DNA of 64,000 bases from Bacillus sp. HSf4 (GTDB lineage Bacteria > Bacillota > Bacilli > Bacillales > Bacillaceae): the NCBI RefSeq assembly GCF_029537375.1, contig NZ_CP120679.1:1972001-2036000 (forward strand). The letters run 5' to 3'. Shown in pieces: positions 44,450 to 52,489 of this stretch. The notes under the pieces were generated by a model that did not search any database, was not told where the DNA came from, and worked only from the letters and a program-made list of their open reading frames with translations. The translations under genes were made by a program, and so were the position numbers. Positions within the stretch are counted from its first letter, which is position 1. Each line of letters begins with the position of its first letter.

Positions 44450-45574
44450 TTGGATAATGAAAGTGTAATACCATACGATCTAGTTGCAATAAAAATGAAT
44501 TTTTGGTATAAGACATTAAAACAAAATTGGCCGCATGAAGCTGAAGAAACAAAAAAGGAAATTGAAAAATTGATAGATCAAATGGAACAAAATCAAGAGG
44601 TTCTTATTTATTACTCTTTACTAGAGTTCCGACATAGACTGCAATTTGATTATTTAAGATCAGGAGCTGAAGGTGACCTGGACAGCCGTTATAAAAAGTT
44701 TAGGGAAATTAGAACGACCAATGATTTAGAAGGGATGCTTGAATATTATTATCATTTCTTTGCTGGCATGTACCACTTTCGACAAAAAGAATTATTACAT
44801 GCATTAACTTACTATAAGAACGCCGAATTTCAGCTTCGTTCTATGGAATGTGATGAAGTGGAGAAAGCGGAGTTTTATTTCAAAGTGTCTGAAGTATATT
44901 ACCATATGAAACAAACGATACTTTCAATGAATTATGCCAGTAAAGCATATAACATATACAAACATTATCCTACTTATGGCGAGCGGATTATTCAATGCCA
45001 GTTCATATTAGCTGGTAACTGTCTGGACCAGATGTGCCCAGAAAAAGCAATGCCCTTCTTCAATAAAGCATTAAATGAGGCCCGGCAAATAAGTGCTGCC
45101 CATCTAATAGGGTCTTCACTTTTAAACATTGGACTTTGCTATGATCAATTAGGAGAATTCGAAACATCAAAAGATTATTTTCAAAATGCGATAGGATTGT
45201 ATAAAGAGGAAAATCACAGTTATTTGCCGAAAGCAATCTTCAATCTTGCATACGTTAAAGCAAAATTAAAAGAATATTCATCGGCTTATAATTTATATCT
45301 TGAAGGAACAGAACTAGCAGAAAAGAATAAGGATATAGATATGTTGTCAAAGCTGAACATGGTTAAGGGACTCTATTTTTTAAACGATTTAGATATGGTT
45401 AGAGAATCCTTCAAGTTCTTTAAAGAAACGGGAAAGTATGCAGATTTGGAGGAATACGGTTTAATTGCAGCTCAATTTCTGGAAGCGAAGGATCAAGTTC
45501 ATGATGCTTTAGAATTTTATCGAGCAACTATTGATGCAAAAAGACAAATTCAAAGAGGTGTGCTTTTACATTAA
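44450..45574 (+). CDS. Rap-family phosphatase without a phr gene
   Basis: About 375 residues, closely related to the Rap at 29234: SVIPYDLVAIKMNFWYKTLK at the start, VLIYYSLLEFRHRLQFDYLR in the helical bundle, and TPR repeats MLEYYYHFFAGMYHFRQKEL and SLLNIGLCYDQLGEFETSKD. Start is a TTG; 44444 and 44450 are both possible after AAGGAG, the latter better spaced. No signal-peptide-like small ORF follows, so it lacks its own Phr, as do some B. subtilis Raps. It may answer to the peptide from 30354. Confidence 0.93.
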   Translation: MDNESVIPYDLVAIKMNFWYKTLKQNWPHEAEETKKEIEKLIDQMEQNQEVLIYYSLLEFRHRLQFDYLRSGAEGDLDSRYKKFREIRTTNDLEGMLEYYYHFFAGMYHFRQKELLHALTYYKNAEFQLRSMECDEVEKAEFYFKVSEVYYHMKQTILSMNYASKAYNIYKHYPTYGERIIQCQFILAGNCLDQMCPEKAMPFFNKALNEARQISAAHLIGSSLLNIGLCYDQLGEFETSKDYFQNAIGLYKEENHSYLPKAIFNLAYVKAKLKEYSSAYNLYLEGTELAEKNKDIDMLSKLNMVKGLYFLNDLDMVRESFKFFKETGKYADLEEYGLIAAQFLEAKDQVHDALEFYRATIDAKRQIQRGVLLH

Positions 45575-45667
45575 AATTATGGTGTGAAATTCTCAACTAT
45601 ACATAAACTAACGACGACATCCCCTGTGGGCGGAAAAGGCAAGCAGTATTTGATGTCAGGTAAATGT

Positions 45668-45699
45668 GAAGGAGAGGGGATTCACTCCTTCATTTTTTG
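45668..45699 (+). terminator. Terminator between the orphan rap and the YrvL-like gene
   Basis: GAAGGAG AGGGGATTCA CTCCTTC followed by ATTTTTT. Confidence 0.75.
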
Positions 45700-46134
45700 C
45701 TATTTGCGGCTTTTTGAATTTGTTTCATCAAACACAACTTCAATAACAGCAATAAAAGCCGCCGCTATGAAAAGAGTGTTTGAAGGTATGAAAATACTGG
45801 TCATAAGTTGATCGACGATACGAAAGGTGACCAGGTTCATGAGAAAGTCGATCATAAACTTCAAAAATAAATATATCTTTCTGTTTTCGAAAGTCAGAAA
45901 GGACATCGTGTTTAAGACTTTTCCAATGAACTCAAAGATCCCGCCGATCAAAAAACAACCCAACATAAAAAGCAGGATGGATGTATGTGATTCATATGAT
46001 ACGCCAAAGAGTTTAAAAAACCCCGTGATGAGAAAGAAAATGAAAAAAGCAATAAGCGCCAGCGCGATCAAAAGCATGAGGCCGATTCCTGTGAGTACAC
46101 TAAATTTTCTAAAGAGCCATTCTCCCTTCCTCAT
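45700..46134 (-). CDS. YrvL-like regulatory membrane protein
   Basis: 144 residues with about four transmembrane helices (SVLTGIGLMLLIALALIAFF; SILLFMLGCFLIGGIFEFIG; a third near residue 95; TLFIAAAFIAVIEVVFDE). The segment FKLFGVSYESHTSILLFMLG fits the YrvL family. In B. subtilis YrvL modulates the SigO/RsoA oxalate-stress sigma system; no sigO genes are seen in this window. Family assignment by pattern only. Confidence 0.65.
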   Translation of the reverse strand: MRKGEWLFRKFSVLTGIGLMLLIALALIAFFIFFLITGFFKLFGVSYESHTSILLFMLGCFLIGGIFEFIGKVLNTMSFLTFENRKIYLFLKFMIDFLMNLVTFRIVDQLMTSIFIPSNTLFIAAAFIAVIEVVFDETNSKSRK

Positions 46135-46374
46135 TGTTCAAGTGCTGCTCCCTTCTTCAATAAGCGTTTCATGAGGCCGCCGCTTTTTTCTTCCCGTTGG
46201 TCCATTGAACGGTAGGCAAGACAAAGAAAAGCGGCAATTGGCCCAAGATAAATAAACAAACGAGCGCAAGTTTGCAATGTTGCTGTTATATAAAGTATAT
46301 AGGACAGCAATTTCCATGTCAGCGAATGTTTCGGATTTTAAAGGAATGTTAAGCTGAAAGAGAGATCGGCACCG
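46135..46374. other. Divergent region with a hydrophobic gene scrap
   Basis: On the minus strand, just upstream of the YrvL-like gene, two overlapping frames look semi-natural: CKLALVCLFILGQLPLFFVL, then PTVQWTNGKKKAAAS, and CARLFIYLGPIAAFLCLAYR, then MDQREEKSGGLMKRLLKKGA. Neither has a clear start. They may be one frameshifted small membrane gene. No gene is called. Confidence 0.35.
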
Positions 46375-46417
46375 TTGACACAAATGCATCGATCCGTTAA
46401 AATGACTGATAGTCATT
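46375..46417 (+). promoter_or_regulatory. Promoter and operator of the TetR gene
   Basis: TTGACA (46375-46380) and TAAAAT (46398-46403) are 17 bp apart. Overlapping the -10 is the palindrome AATGACT GAT AGTCATT (46401-46417). A near copy, AATGACT GAC ATTCATT, lies before the SMR genes at 47067-47083. These are very probably the operator sites of the TetR protein encoded between them. Confidence 0.82.
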
Positions 46418-46440
46418 CATTTTCAAGGAGGCCTTTATTT

Positions 46441-47025
46441 ATGCCTAAACAAACTTCAGGGAAATATGAAAAAATTTTGCATGCGGCCATTGAAGTCATT
46501 TCTGAAAAAGGGCTTGATAAGGCTTCCATTTCAGATATTGTGAAAAGAGCCGGGACGGCGCAAGGCACTTTTTATTTGTATTTTTCCTCGAAAAATGCGT
46601 TAATTCCTGCGATAGCAGAGAATCTTTTAACACATACACTGAATGAAATCAAAGGCAAAATGGACGGAACAGAGCCCTTTTGGACGGTCATGAAAATTCT
46701 GATCGATGAGACATTCAACATTACTAGCCTTCATAAGGATATTATTGTGCTTTGTTACTCAGGGCTTGCCATCGACCACTCCATGGAAAAATGGGAAGCC
46801 ATTTATCAGCCGTATTATTCCTGGCTGGAAGGAATCATTGAAAAAGCCGCGGAAAACAATGAAATTATTCGCGATATCAATGTAAGATGGACGGCCAGAA
46901 CGATTATCAATTTTGTTGAAAATACAGCTGAACGTTACTATATCGGCGCTGAAAAAGAAGAGGATATCGAAGTGTTCAAGAAGGAAATTTTCACATTTCT
47001 GAAAAGAAGCTTAAGCGTCAGGTGA
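46441..47025 (+). CDS. TetR/AcrR-family repressor of the SMR-speG genes
   Basis: 194 residues from ATG 46441, AAGGAGG before it. N-terminal helix-turn-helix domain: HAAIEVISEKGLDKASISDI, VKRAGTAQGTFYLYFSSKNA. The C-terminal ligand domain is Trp/Tyr-rich (MEKWEAIYQPYYSWLEGIIE). The promoter and the downstream SMR genes carry matching palindromes, so it likely represses itself and them. Order and type resemble the B. subtilis yvdTSR locus (TetR plus two SMR proteins). Confidence 0.9.
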   Translation: MPKQTSGKYEKILHAAIEVISEKGLDKASISDIVKRAGTAQGTFYLYFSSKNALIPAIAENLLTHTLNEIKGKMDGTEPFWTVMKILIDETFNITSLHKDIIVLCYSGLAIDHSMEKWEAIYQPYYSWLEGIIEKAAENNEIIRDINVRWTARTIINFVENTAERYYIGAEKEEDIEVFKKEIFTFLKRSLSVR

Positions 47026-47066
47026 AAAATGACTGGCCTATGCCGTTCATTTTTTATCGCCACAAA

Positions 47067-47083
47067 AATGACTGACATTCATT
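47067..47083 (+). promoter_or_regulatory. Second TetR operator before the SMR genes
   Basis: AATGACT GAC ATTCATT, matching the palindrome at 46401-46417 at 15 of 17 bases. It stands 39 bp before the first SMR start codon. Confidence 0.78.
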
Positions 47084-47105
47084 CATAATAGGAAGGATGC
47101 TGCAT

Positions 47106-47441
47106 ATGTATTGGCTGTTTGTTTTGATTGCAGGCTTTTTGGAAGTGGTGTGGGCCACGGCGCTTAAAGGTGCAGAGACATTGTTAGATTGGACGGTCAT
47201 CTTTATATTGATCGCTGTCAGTTTTATTTTGCTTATTCGTTCTTACCGGAAAATTCCGATGGCGTCTGCTTACACTGTATTTGTCGGCATCGGAACCGTC
47301 GGAACTTATGTTACTGGAATTGTTTTGGGGGAACCCTTTTCAGGAGGCCAAATTTTCTTTTTAACCGTGCTCTTAGCCGGAATTATCGGCATGAAGCTTT
47401 TCACAAAAGAACGTGAGACACATTCAAGAGGTGAACATTGA
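47106..47441 (+). CDS. SMR family efflux subunit 1
   Basis: 111 residues from ATG 47106 (GGAAGGA spaced 9 nt), four transmembrane helices. It has the essential membrane Glu in AGFLEVVWATALKG (about residue 13) and the helix 3 signature YTVFVGIGTVGTYVTGIVLG. Paired SMR proteins such as EbrAB, YkkCD, YvdRS or MdtIJ act as heterodimers, exporting cations and, for MdtIJ, spermidine. Its stop overlaps the next start (TGATG). Confidence 0.9.
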   Translation: MYWLFVLIAGFLEVVWATALKGAETLLDWTVIFILIAVSFILLIRSYRKIPMASAYTVFVGIGTVGTYVTGIVLGEPFSGGQIFFLTVLLAGIIGMKLFTKERETHSRGEH

Positions 47442-47755
47442 TGGCATGGTTTTTGCTTGTCGTTTCAGGAATTGAAGAAATGATCGCTGCCATTGCGATG
47501 AAATATGTGGACGGCACGAAAAAGAAGTGGCCGATCATTGTGATGGTTGTTGGATTTGCTTTGTCATTTTACTGCCTTTCAAAAGCAATGCAGGTTCTCT
47601 CCGCCGGAGTCGCGTATGCAGTCTGGACCGGGATAGGGATCATCGGCATAACGGCCGTCAGCTTTTTTTGGTTTAAAGATCGCTTTCAACTCCCGCAGCT
47701 GATATCCCTTTTCCTGATCATTGTCGGAGTTGTCGGCCTGCGGCTTACATCTTAA
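47441..47755 (+). CDS. SMR family efflux subunit 2
   Basis: 104 residues from ATG 47441 (AGAGGTGA before it). The active Glu is in VVSGIEEMIAAIAMKYVDGT, and the helix 3 motif in GVAYAVWTGIGIIGITAVSF. Overlaps the first subunit by one base, which argues for obligatory pairing. It is followed 28 nt later by a spermidine acetyltransferase-like gene. Confidence 0.9.
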   Translation: MAWFLLVVSGIEEMIAAIAMKYVDGTKKKWPIIVMVVGFALSFYCLSKAMQVLSAGVAYAVWTGIGIIGITAVSFFWFKDRFQLPQLISLFLIIVGVVGLRLTS

Positions 47756-47783
47756 TATTTGATTTACATTGGAGGATGTTTAC

Positions 47784-48314
47784 ATGTCGAATCAGCTTAA
47801 ATTGCGTCCGTTGGAAAGAGAAGATTTGCCATTTGTCCACCGTCTCAACAACGATGCAAAAATCATGTCCTATTGGTTTGAAGAGCCTTACGAAACGTTT
47901 GTGGAATTGCAGGATTTATTTGATAAACACATTCACGATCAAAGTGAACGTCGATTTATTGTTGAAAAAGAGACAGAGATGATCGGATTGGTTGAGTTGG
48001 TGGAAATTGATTATATTCACCGCAGGGCCGAGTTTCAAATTATTATTGATCCGGCGCATCAAGGCAATGGCTATTCGTCAATCGCGACTTATCTGGCCAT
48101 GAACTACGCGTTTTCCGTATTGAATTTGCATAAGCTTTATTTAATTGTCGATGAAGATAATCAAAAAGCCATTCATCTATATAAAAAAGCCGGTTTTTCT
48201 ATCGAGAGCGAGCTTCAGGATGAATTTTTCGTCGACGGTTTTTACCATAACGCCATCAGAATGTGTATTTTTCAGAAGGAATTTTTAAAAATCAAACAGG
48301 ATGGAACAAAATAA
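47784..48314 (+). CDS. speG: Spermidine N1-acetyltransferase (SpeG-like)
   Basis: 176 residues from ATG 47784, GGAGGATG before it. It is strikingly like E. coli SpeG along its length: [100 protein letters not shown]. SpeG acetylates spermidine and spermine to relieve polyamine toxicity. In this operon it follows an SMR pair, so polyamine acetylation and export appear joined. Confidence 0.92.
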   Translation: MSNQLKLRPLEREDLPFVHRLNNDAKIMSYWFEEPYETFVELQDLFDKHIHDQSERRFIVEKETEMIGLVELVEIDYIHRRAEFQIIIDPAHQGNGYSSIATYLAMNYAFSVLNLHKLYLIVDEDNQKAIHLYKKAGFSIESELQDEFFVDGFYHNAIRMCIFQKEFLKIKQDGTK

Positions 48315-48341
48315 AAACAGCACAGCCCTTGTGCTAAAGAA

Positions 48342-48380
48342 GCGGCGGTGAAATGCGCGGACGTCCTGTCCGGCCGCCGC
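48342..48380. terminator. GC-rich hairpin between convergent genes
   Basis: GCGGCGG and CCGCCGC enclose an inner GCGGACG TCCTGTCC stem. No long T-run, but its place between speG and the opposing YxeA-like gene suggests termination. Confidence 0.5.
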
Positions 48381-48395
48381 CGTCATTTCTGCCGT

Positions 48396-48752
48396 TCATT
48401 TTTTTACATCCAATCGCTCTTTCGCCAAATCCGGGATGTCCTCTTTGTCAACTTCTTCCCAGGATGTTACGCCCTTTTTCTTGGAATCGTATACGCGCAA
48501 AAATGCGCCTTTCTTGAGATTTTTGTCTGCGGTAAACGTCATTGTTTTTTCCTTGCCTTCTTCGTCAAAGCCGGCTAATTGATAGTTGAATATTCGATAT
48601 TCCTTGCCGTCATCCGCCTTTGAAATCTCCTCTTTTCCATCACCTGCAATCTGGACATAATATTGGTCTGTTCCCAGACGATTCAGGTTGCAGCCTGTCA
48701 ATACGGCAGCAAATGCGATCATGAGACTGATCAATGCGAAATGTCGTTTCAT
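48396..48752 (-). CDS. YxeA-like lipoprotein
   Basis: 118 residues from ATG 48752, GAGGTGA upstream. The signal MKRHFALISLMIAFAAVLTGC ends in a lipobox. The mature part has the YxeA (DUF1093) pattern: DQYYVQIAGDGKEEISKADD, GKEYRIFNYQLAGFDEEGKE, KNLKKGAFLRVYDSKKKGVT. Small secreted OB-like proteins of unknown role, often near bacitracin- or cell-envelope-stress genes. Confidence 0.85.
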   Translation of the reverse strand: MKRHFALISLMIAFAAVLTGCNLNRLGTDQYYVQIAGDGKEEISKADDGKEYRIFNYQLAGFDEEGKEKTMTFTADKNLKKGAFLRVYDSKKKGVTSWEEVDKEDIPDLAKERLDVKK

Positions 48753-48930
48753 GTTGTTCACCTCTTTTTTGTTCTGTCCTGATTGTAAGCTTCTTTCTTG
48801 AAAGAAAAAATTGAATCATATAACAAGAACATTACACTTTTGTAAGGTTTTATGTGGACTTTTATCGTATGGAGGAAACCGGCTGCGCGGGGTTTTTATT
48901 TATGAAGACCCTGATGATAGGAGGATCATT

Positions 48931-48956
48931 TAAAAAAGGGGCAGAGCCCCTTTTTG
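48931..48956 (-). terminator. Terminator of the DUF4177 gene
   Basis: AAAAAGGGGC AGA GCCCCTTTTT: symmetrical, able to work in both directions; it directly follows the stop on the minus strand. Confidence 0.85.
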
Positions 48957-48959
48957 CCG

Positions 48960-49145
48960 TCATGCATCTCTTTCAAAGATCAACTCAAAATAAGATGCAA
49001 TTCCATATCCTGAAGTCGCAGGAGCGAAGATTTGCACAAATCGCCACCCTTCCCGGGCGTACTCTCGGATGACTTCCCGGTAATCTTCCTTTGGTTTCTT
49101 ATTAAATGAGCTCAATTCAATTTTGACAAATTGATATTCTTTCAT
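48960..49145 (-). CDS. DUF4177 family protein
   Basis: 61 residues, AAAAGGAGG before the start. [20 protein letters not shown], then [20 protein letters not shown] and [10 protein letters not shown]: the DUF4177 layout, with a beta strand, the REYAxEGWRFVQ helix and a closing strand. Function unknown. Monocistronic. Confidence 0.85.
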   Translation of the reverse strand: MKEYQFVKIELSSFNKKPKEDYREVIREYAREGWRFVQIFAPATSGYGIASYFELIFERDA

Positions 49146-49452
49146 GCTAACGAAGCCTCCTTTTCATGTTTATACGCATGAAGAAGCGAAAAGGTTTCCG
49201 CATGGAAAATGAAAAAGGATAGGCTAATCAATAAGCATGAACCGAAATAAAGGAGCCGGTTTTGATGTGGCTGCCATCTGCCGTTCCTGCACCTGTATTG
49301 ATTTAAAGTCTCCCAAGCATATAAGGGGGAACAAGTCATACAGAAAGCCGGTTCGATTACCGGGATTGCCAGCCATATGTTGGTTCTGTTTTCCGCAAGA
49401 CAAACACCTATTTTCTTTCCGGTCATATGGTAATGCAGGAAAGGGTGGTTTT
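49146..49452 (+). other. Upstream region of the manganese catalase gene
   Basis: No separate gene. An open frame continues in phase upstream of the catalase start, but without family likeness. GCATATA (49318) and CATACAGA (49338), 13 bp apart, weakly resemble a SigE promoter, which would fit a spore-type catalase. No SigB promoter was found. Confidence 0.35.
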
Positions 49453-50316
49453 ATGTTTTTTCATATAAAAGAATTGCAGTACCGGGCAAAACCGGAAAAG
49501 CCTGATGCTTTATTTGCGAAAAAGCTGCAGGAAATATTGGGCGGGCAGTTTGGCGAAATCTCCGTTGCCTTGCAGTATCTTTTTCAGGGCTGGAATGTCC
49601 GGGGAAACGGCAAGTACAAAGATCTGTTAATGGATACTGGGGCGGAAGAGCTGGCCCATATTGAAATGCTGGCGACCATGATTGCACGCTTGCTGGATGG
49701 AGCGCCTGTCGGCGATCTCGAAAAAGCGGCAAAAGATCCGGTTATAGGGGCCATTCTTGGAGGGATGAATCCGCAGCACGCGATTGTATCGGGACTCGGG
49801 GCTATGCCTTCGGATAGTGTGGGGAACCGTTGGACCGCCGATTATATTATTGCCAGCGGCAATTTGCTTGCTGACTTTCGGGCAAATTTAAATGCTGAGT
49901 CACAAGGCCGTCTTCAGGCAGTCCGGCTTTATGAAACAACAACAGATCGCGGTGTCAAAGATATGCTGTCTTGGCTGATCGCAAGGGATACGATGCATCA
50001 AAATCAATGGATTGCGGCGATTAAGGAGCTGGAGGCGAAAGAAAATGTCGTCGTGCCAAGCACCTTCCCGAGGAAACTTGAAAAAAGAGAAGTGTCCCAT
50101 GTCTTATTTAACTTCTCAAGAGGAAATGAAAGTGCGGCTGGCAGATGGGCACATGGAACGAGCATGGATGGCGAAGGAGTCTTTCAGTATGTTGAGAAGC
50201 CGCAGCCGCTCGCGAAAAAACCGGTGTTAAGCCCTGCTCCTCCTTATATCCATGATACACCGCCTTCAGTCATTCAAAACCATCGGGATGACGCACCTCC
50301 TCCAAACCTGTACTGA
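49453..50316 (+). CDS. Manganese catalase
   Basis: 287 residues from ATG 49453. The di-manganese four-helix bundle shows in FGEISVALQYLFQGWNVRGN (first Glu), LMDTGAEELAHIEMLATMIA (Glu and His), and LSWLIARDTMHQNQWIAAIK (Glu replaced region and His). The tail is Pro-rich (KPVLSPAPPYIHDTPPSVIQ). It disproportionates H2O2. It resembles B. subtilis YjqC and YdbD, which are linked with stress and spores. An in-frame extension to 49237 is not family-like. Confidence 0.92.
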   Translation: MFFHIKELQYRAKPEKPDALFAKKLQEILGGQFGEISVALQYLFQGWNVRGNGKYKDLLMDTGAEELAHIEMLATMIARLLDGAPVGDLEKAAKDPVIGAILGGMNPQHAIVSGLGAMPSDSVGNRWTADYIIASGNLLADFRANLNAESQGRLQAVRLYETTTDRGVKDMLSWLIARDTMHQNQWIAAIKELEAKENVVVPSTFPRKLEKREVSHVLFNFSRGNESAAGRWAHGTSMDGEGVFQYVEKPQPLAKKPVLSPAPPYIHDTPPSVIQNHRDDAPPPNLY

Positions 50317-50403
50317 CGCTTTTGTTCCATGCCTCCTGAATCATATTTCGGACTGAAAGCGAATAGCCATGTTAAAGAATGGTTATGAAAGGGAGGCGCA
50401 AAT

Positions 50404-51204
50404 TTGAAAACATATCGGGAAACGGCGGTCTTTGAACACAAATTTTGGCTGCAAGTGATGGGGGATCACGCCCGTTTTATCTTGGATTCTTTGGCTGAAA
50501 AAGAAAGGGAAGACATACAGAAAGCGAAGCGGTTTAAGCAAATATTTGACGTTTTGCTGAAAAAAGTGAATACATCGGCTGATTTATATTCCTTAACATT
50601 GGAGGCGGAGGAATACGTCCTTCAGTTTAGAAAATTTAAACTGTCCATTATTAAACGGCATATTACAAGCGATATTAAAATCCATCTTTCCCCGACTTTT
50701 ATCAACCATATGGTGAACGAGCTTGAAGAATATCTTCTGATCATCAAATATTTGAAAAAGCGGGAGACGCCGCCCGTTTTCCATGAATTGCACCACCATA
50801 TGCTATGGCTGATGGATGCAGCCGGGCATGCTGGAGCGATCGCTGATGAGCTTGATGCGGTCGAAAAACGGCTGAAAGAAAAAAGCAGGGGATTTGTCAA
50901 GCATTTTGAACAGTTTTACCTTAAATCTGTGGAATTGACAGGTTATCTTAGAGCAAATGTGGAATCCTTTCCGGCTCTTAGAAGAATGAACAAAGATGTC
51001 AAGCTTGAAATCGAATTATTCCGCACCTTTTTAAATGAAATCGAAGAATTGGAATTGACAGAGCAGATGCTCGGCACTTTCTCAGCGCTTATGGCAGATC
51101 ATATGATGAGGGAAGAATGCTATTATTTAATGAAAATCGCCGAATCGACAAATACGCAAAAGCCTGCATGCGACCCGGCAAAGCCAAGGCTGCAAGAAAA
51201 GTAA
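50404..51204 (+). CDS. DUF2935 family helical protein
   Basis: 266 residues from a TTG, GGGAGG before it. Two related four-helix halves, each with a His/Glu-rich helix: FEHKFWLQVMGDHARFILDS at the start, FHELHHHMLWLMDAAGHAGA in the middle, and LMADHMMREECYYLMKIAES at the end. This is the DUF2935 pattern, a ferritin-like or metal-binding fold common in spore formers. Function unknown, though the nearby Mn catalase fits metal or oxidative-stress handling. Confidence 0.85.
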   Translation: MKTYRETAVFEHKFWLQVMGDHARFILDSLAEKEREDIQKAKRFKQIFDVLLKKVNTSADLYSLTLEAEEYVLQFRKFKLSIIKRHITSDIKIHLSPTFINHMVNELEEYLLIIKYLKKRETPPVFHELHHHMLWLMDAAGHAGAIADELDAVEKRLKEKSRGFVKHFEQFYLKSVELTGYLRANVESFPALRRMNKDVKLEIELFRTFLNEIEELELTEQMLGTFSALMADHMMREECYYLMKIAESTNTQKPACDPAKPRLQEK

Positions 51205-51348
51205 AACCATCGGTTTTGCTTTATTTTTTGCCCTTAAAACAAACCATTTCTGTGAAGCTGGAAAACTGCGGCGTTTTTTTGTTATCATATTCAGAATACA
51301 CAGAGCATTCGAGAGCTTACGGTGATTTCGCAAGAAAAGAGGGGTTTT

Positions 51349-51843
51349 ATGGAAATTAGAAAAATCAATATATCAGATGCAGAACAATTTCTAAATCTGT
51401 GTCAAACTTTAGATGAAGAATCCGAATTCATGATGTATGAACCAGGAGAGCGGCTGACAACAATAGAGCGCCAAAGGGAACAGATCAGATCCATGTTGGC
51501 CGGTTCATCTCAGATCTTAGTTGCGAGTGCAGGCGGAAGCTTGATCGGCCACATTACGGCAGTCAGAGGACAAGCTAACCGGACACGGCACCGCGCCCAT
51601 ATTGTCATCGGAATCCGCAAAGCTTATAGAGGACAGGGGATAGGCACGCACCTGTTTCTGGCTTTGGAGAAATGGGCCTGTGAAGAAAAACTGCACAGGC
51701 TTGAGCTGACTGTTATGAGCCATAACCAAACTGCCGTGAAATTATATCAAAAAATCGGCTTTAGCATAGAAGGAACGAGAAAGCATGCGATGATGGTCAA
51801 TGGTACATATGTTGACGAATATTTCATGGCCAAATTGATCTAA
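51349..51843 (+). CDS. GNAT family N-acetyltransferase
   Basis: 164 residues from ATG 51349, AGAGGGG before it. Motif A is AHIVIGIRKAYRGQGIGTHL; motif B is RLELTVMSHNQTAVKLYQKI, followed by GFSIEGTRKHAMMVNGTYVD. It resembles ribosomal-protein or amino-group acetyltransferases of the RimI/YhhY kind. Substrate unknown. A 99-residue gene follows after 14 nt. Confidence 0.88.
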   Translation: MEIRKINISDAEQFLNLCQTLDEESEFMMYEPGERLTTIERQREQIRSMLAGSSQILVASAGGSLIGHITAVRGQANRTRHRAHIVIGIRKAYRGQGIGTHLFLALEKWACEEKLHRLELTVMSHNQTAVKLYQKIGFSIEGTRKHAMMVNGTYVDEYFMAKLI

Positions 51844-51857
51844 AAGAGGTGAAACAT

Positions 51858-52157
51858 ATGAAGGACGGAAACGGTGAGATGATGTCCGCTGTCAGCTTTT
51901 ATAAAACCGAGCGCACGATCGATTTCAATCAACAGCATTATACGAAAAAACGGTATGAGATGTATTTATATCATGACAAGATTTTAGCGGACAAGCGTCA
52001 ATTTTCTTTGGACAATGTTCACGATGTATCATTCAGGCCTTTTTCCGATGCGGGACTGCTTTACCTCCATACAAACCAAGGGGTTTTCGCATTTGAAGTA
52101 GAGGCTGATCCGGCGCATTTTATCAAAAGTTATAAAAAACTGAAAAAATCCAATTAA
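51858..52157 (+). CDS. Small PH-like protein, unknown
   Basis: 99 residues from ATG 51858, AGAGGTGA before it. A strand-rich domain, YEMYLYHDKILADKRQFSLD, DVSFRPFSDAGLLYLHTNQG, then FAFEVEADPAHFIKSYKKLK; this is the look of a bacterial PH-like domain. Probably co-transcribed with the GNAT gene. No function known. Confidence 0.7.
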   Translation: MKDGNGEMMSAVSFYKTERTIDFNQQHYTKKRYEMYLYHDKILADKRQFSLDNVHDVSFRPFSDAGLLYLHTNQGVFAFEVEADPAHFIKSYKKLKKSN

Positions 52158-52202
52158 ATAAATTCAATATATATGAAGTTTTAGCAGTAAATGCTAGAAT
52201 GT

Positions 52203-52340
52203 ATGTTGGACATTTTGCGTAAAGGAAGGTACATACATATCAAAGCAGAAATTTACATAACGTTTGACCTTGTTGAATTCTTGATCGTTACCGGCCTTAT
52301 GTCACTTGGCGCGATTTGCTTGTCACTGCTATGCTTGTGA
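52203..52340 (+). CDS. Possible hydrophobic 45-residue peptide (type I toxin-like)
   Basis: MLDILRKGRYIHIKAEIYIT, then FDLVEFLIVTGLMSLGAICL and SLLCL: a basic start and one hydrophobic helix. No good ribosome binding site stands before the ATG, but a strong AAAGGAAGG lies inside the frame at 52217-52225. A GCCAAC CTTTTT GTTGGC hairpin follows at 52345. Size and composition resemble TxpA/BsrG-like or holin-like peptides. Could be chance. Confidence 0.35.
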   Translation: MLDILRKGRYIHIKAEIYITFDLVEFLIVTGLMSLGAICLSLLCL

Positions 52341-52489
52341 GAGAGCCAACCTTTTTGTTGGCGGATTCTTATTGAAGGGTTTAAGCGCCTTTTCCAATTT
52401 TCTTTAACATGTAATAGTCCTTGGCGTTTCAAATTTTCTAAATACATACCGATCCATTTTAATGAGAGAAGAGAGGACAGGACAGCTTA

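Noticed and set aside
45584..45811. phr gene for the orphan Rap
   Set aside because: The frame has no signal peptide and overlaps the opposite YrvL-like gene.
49318..49345. SigE promoter for the manganese catalase
   Set aside because: The -35 and -10 matches are partial and the start codon is over 100 bp away.
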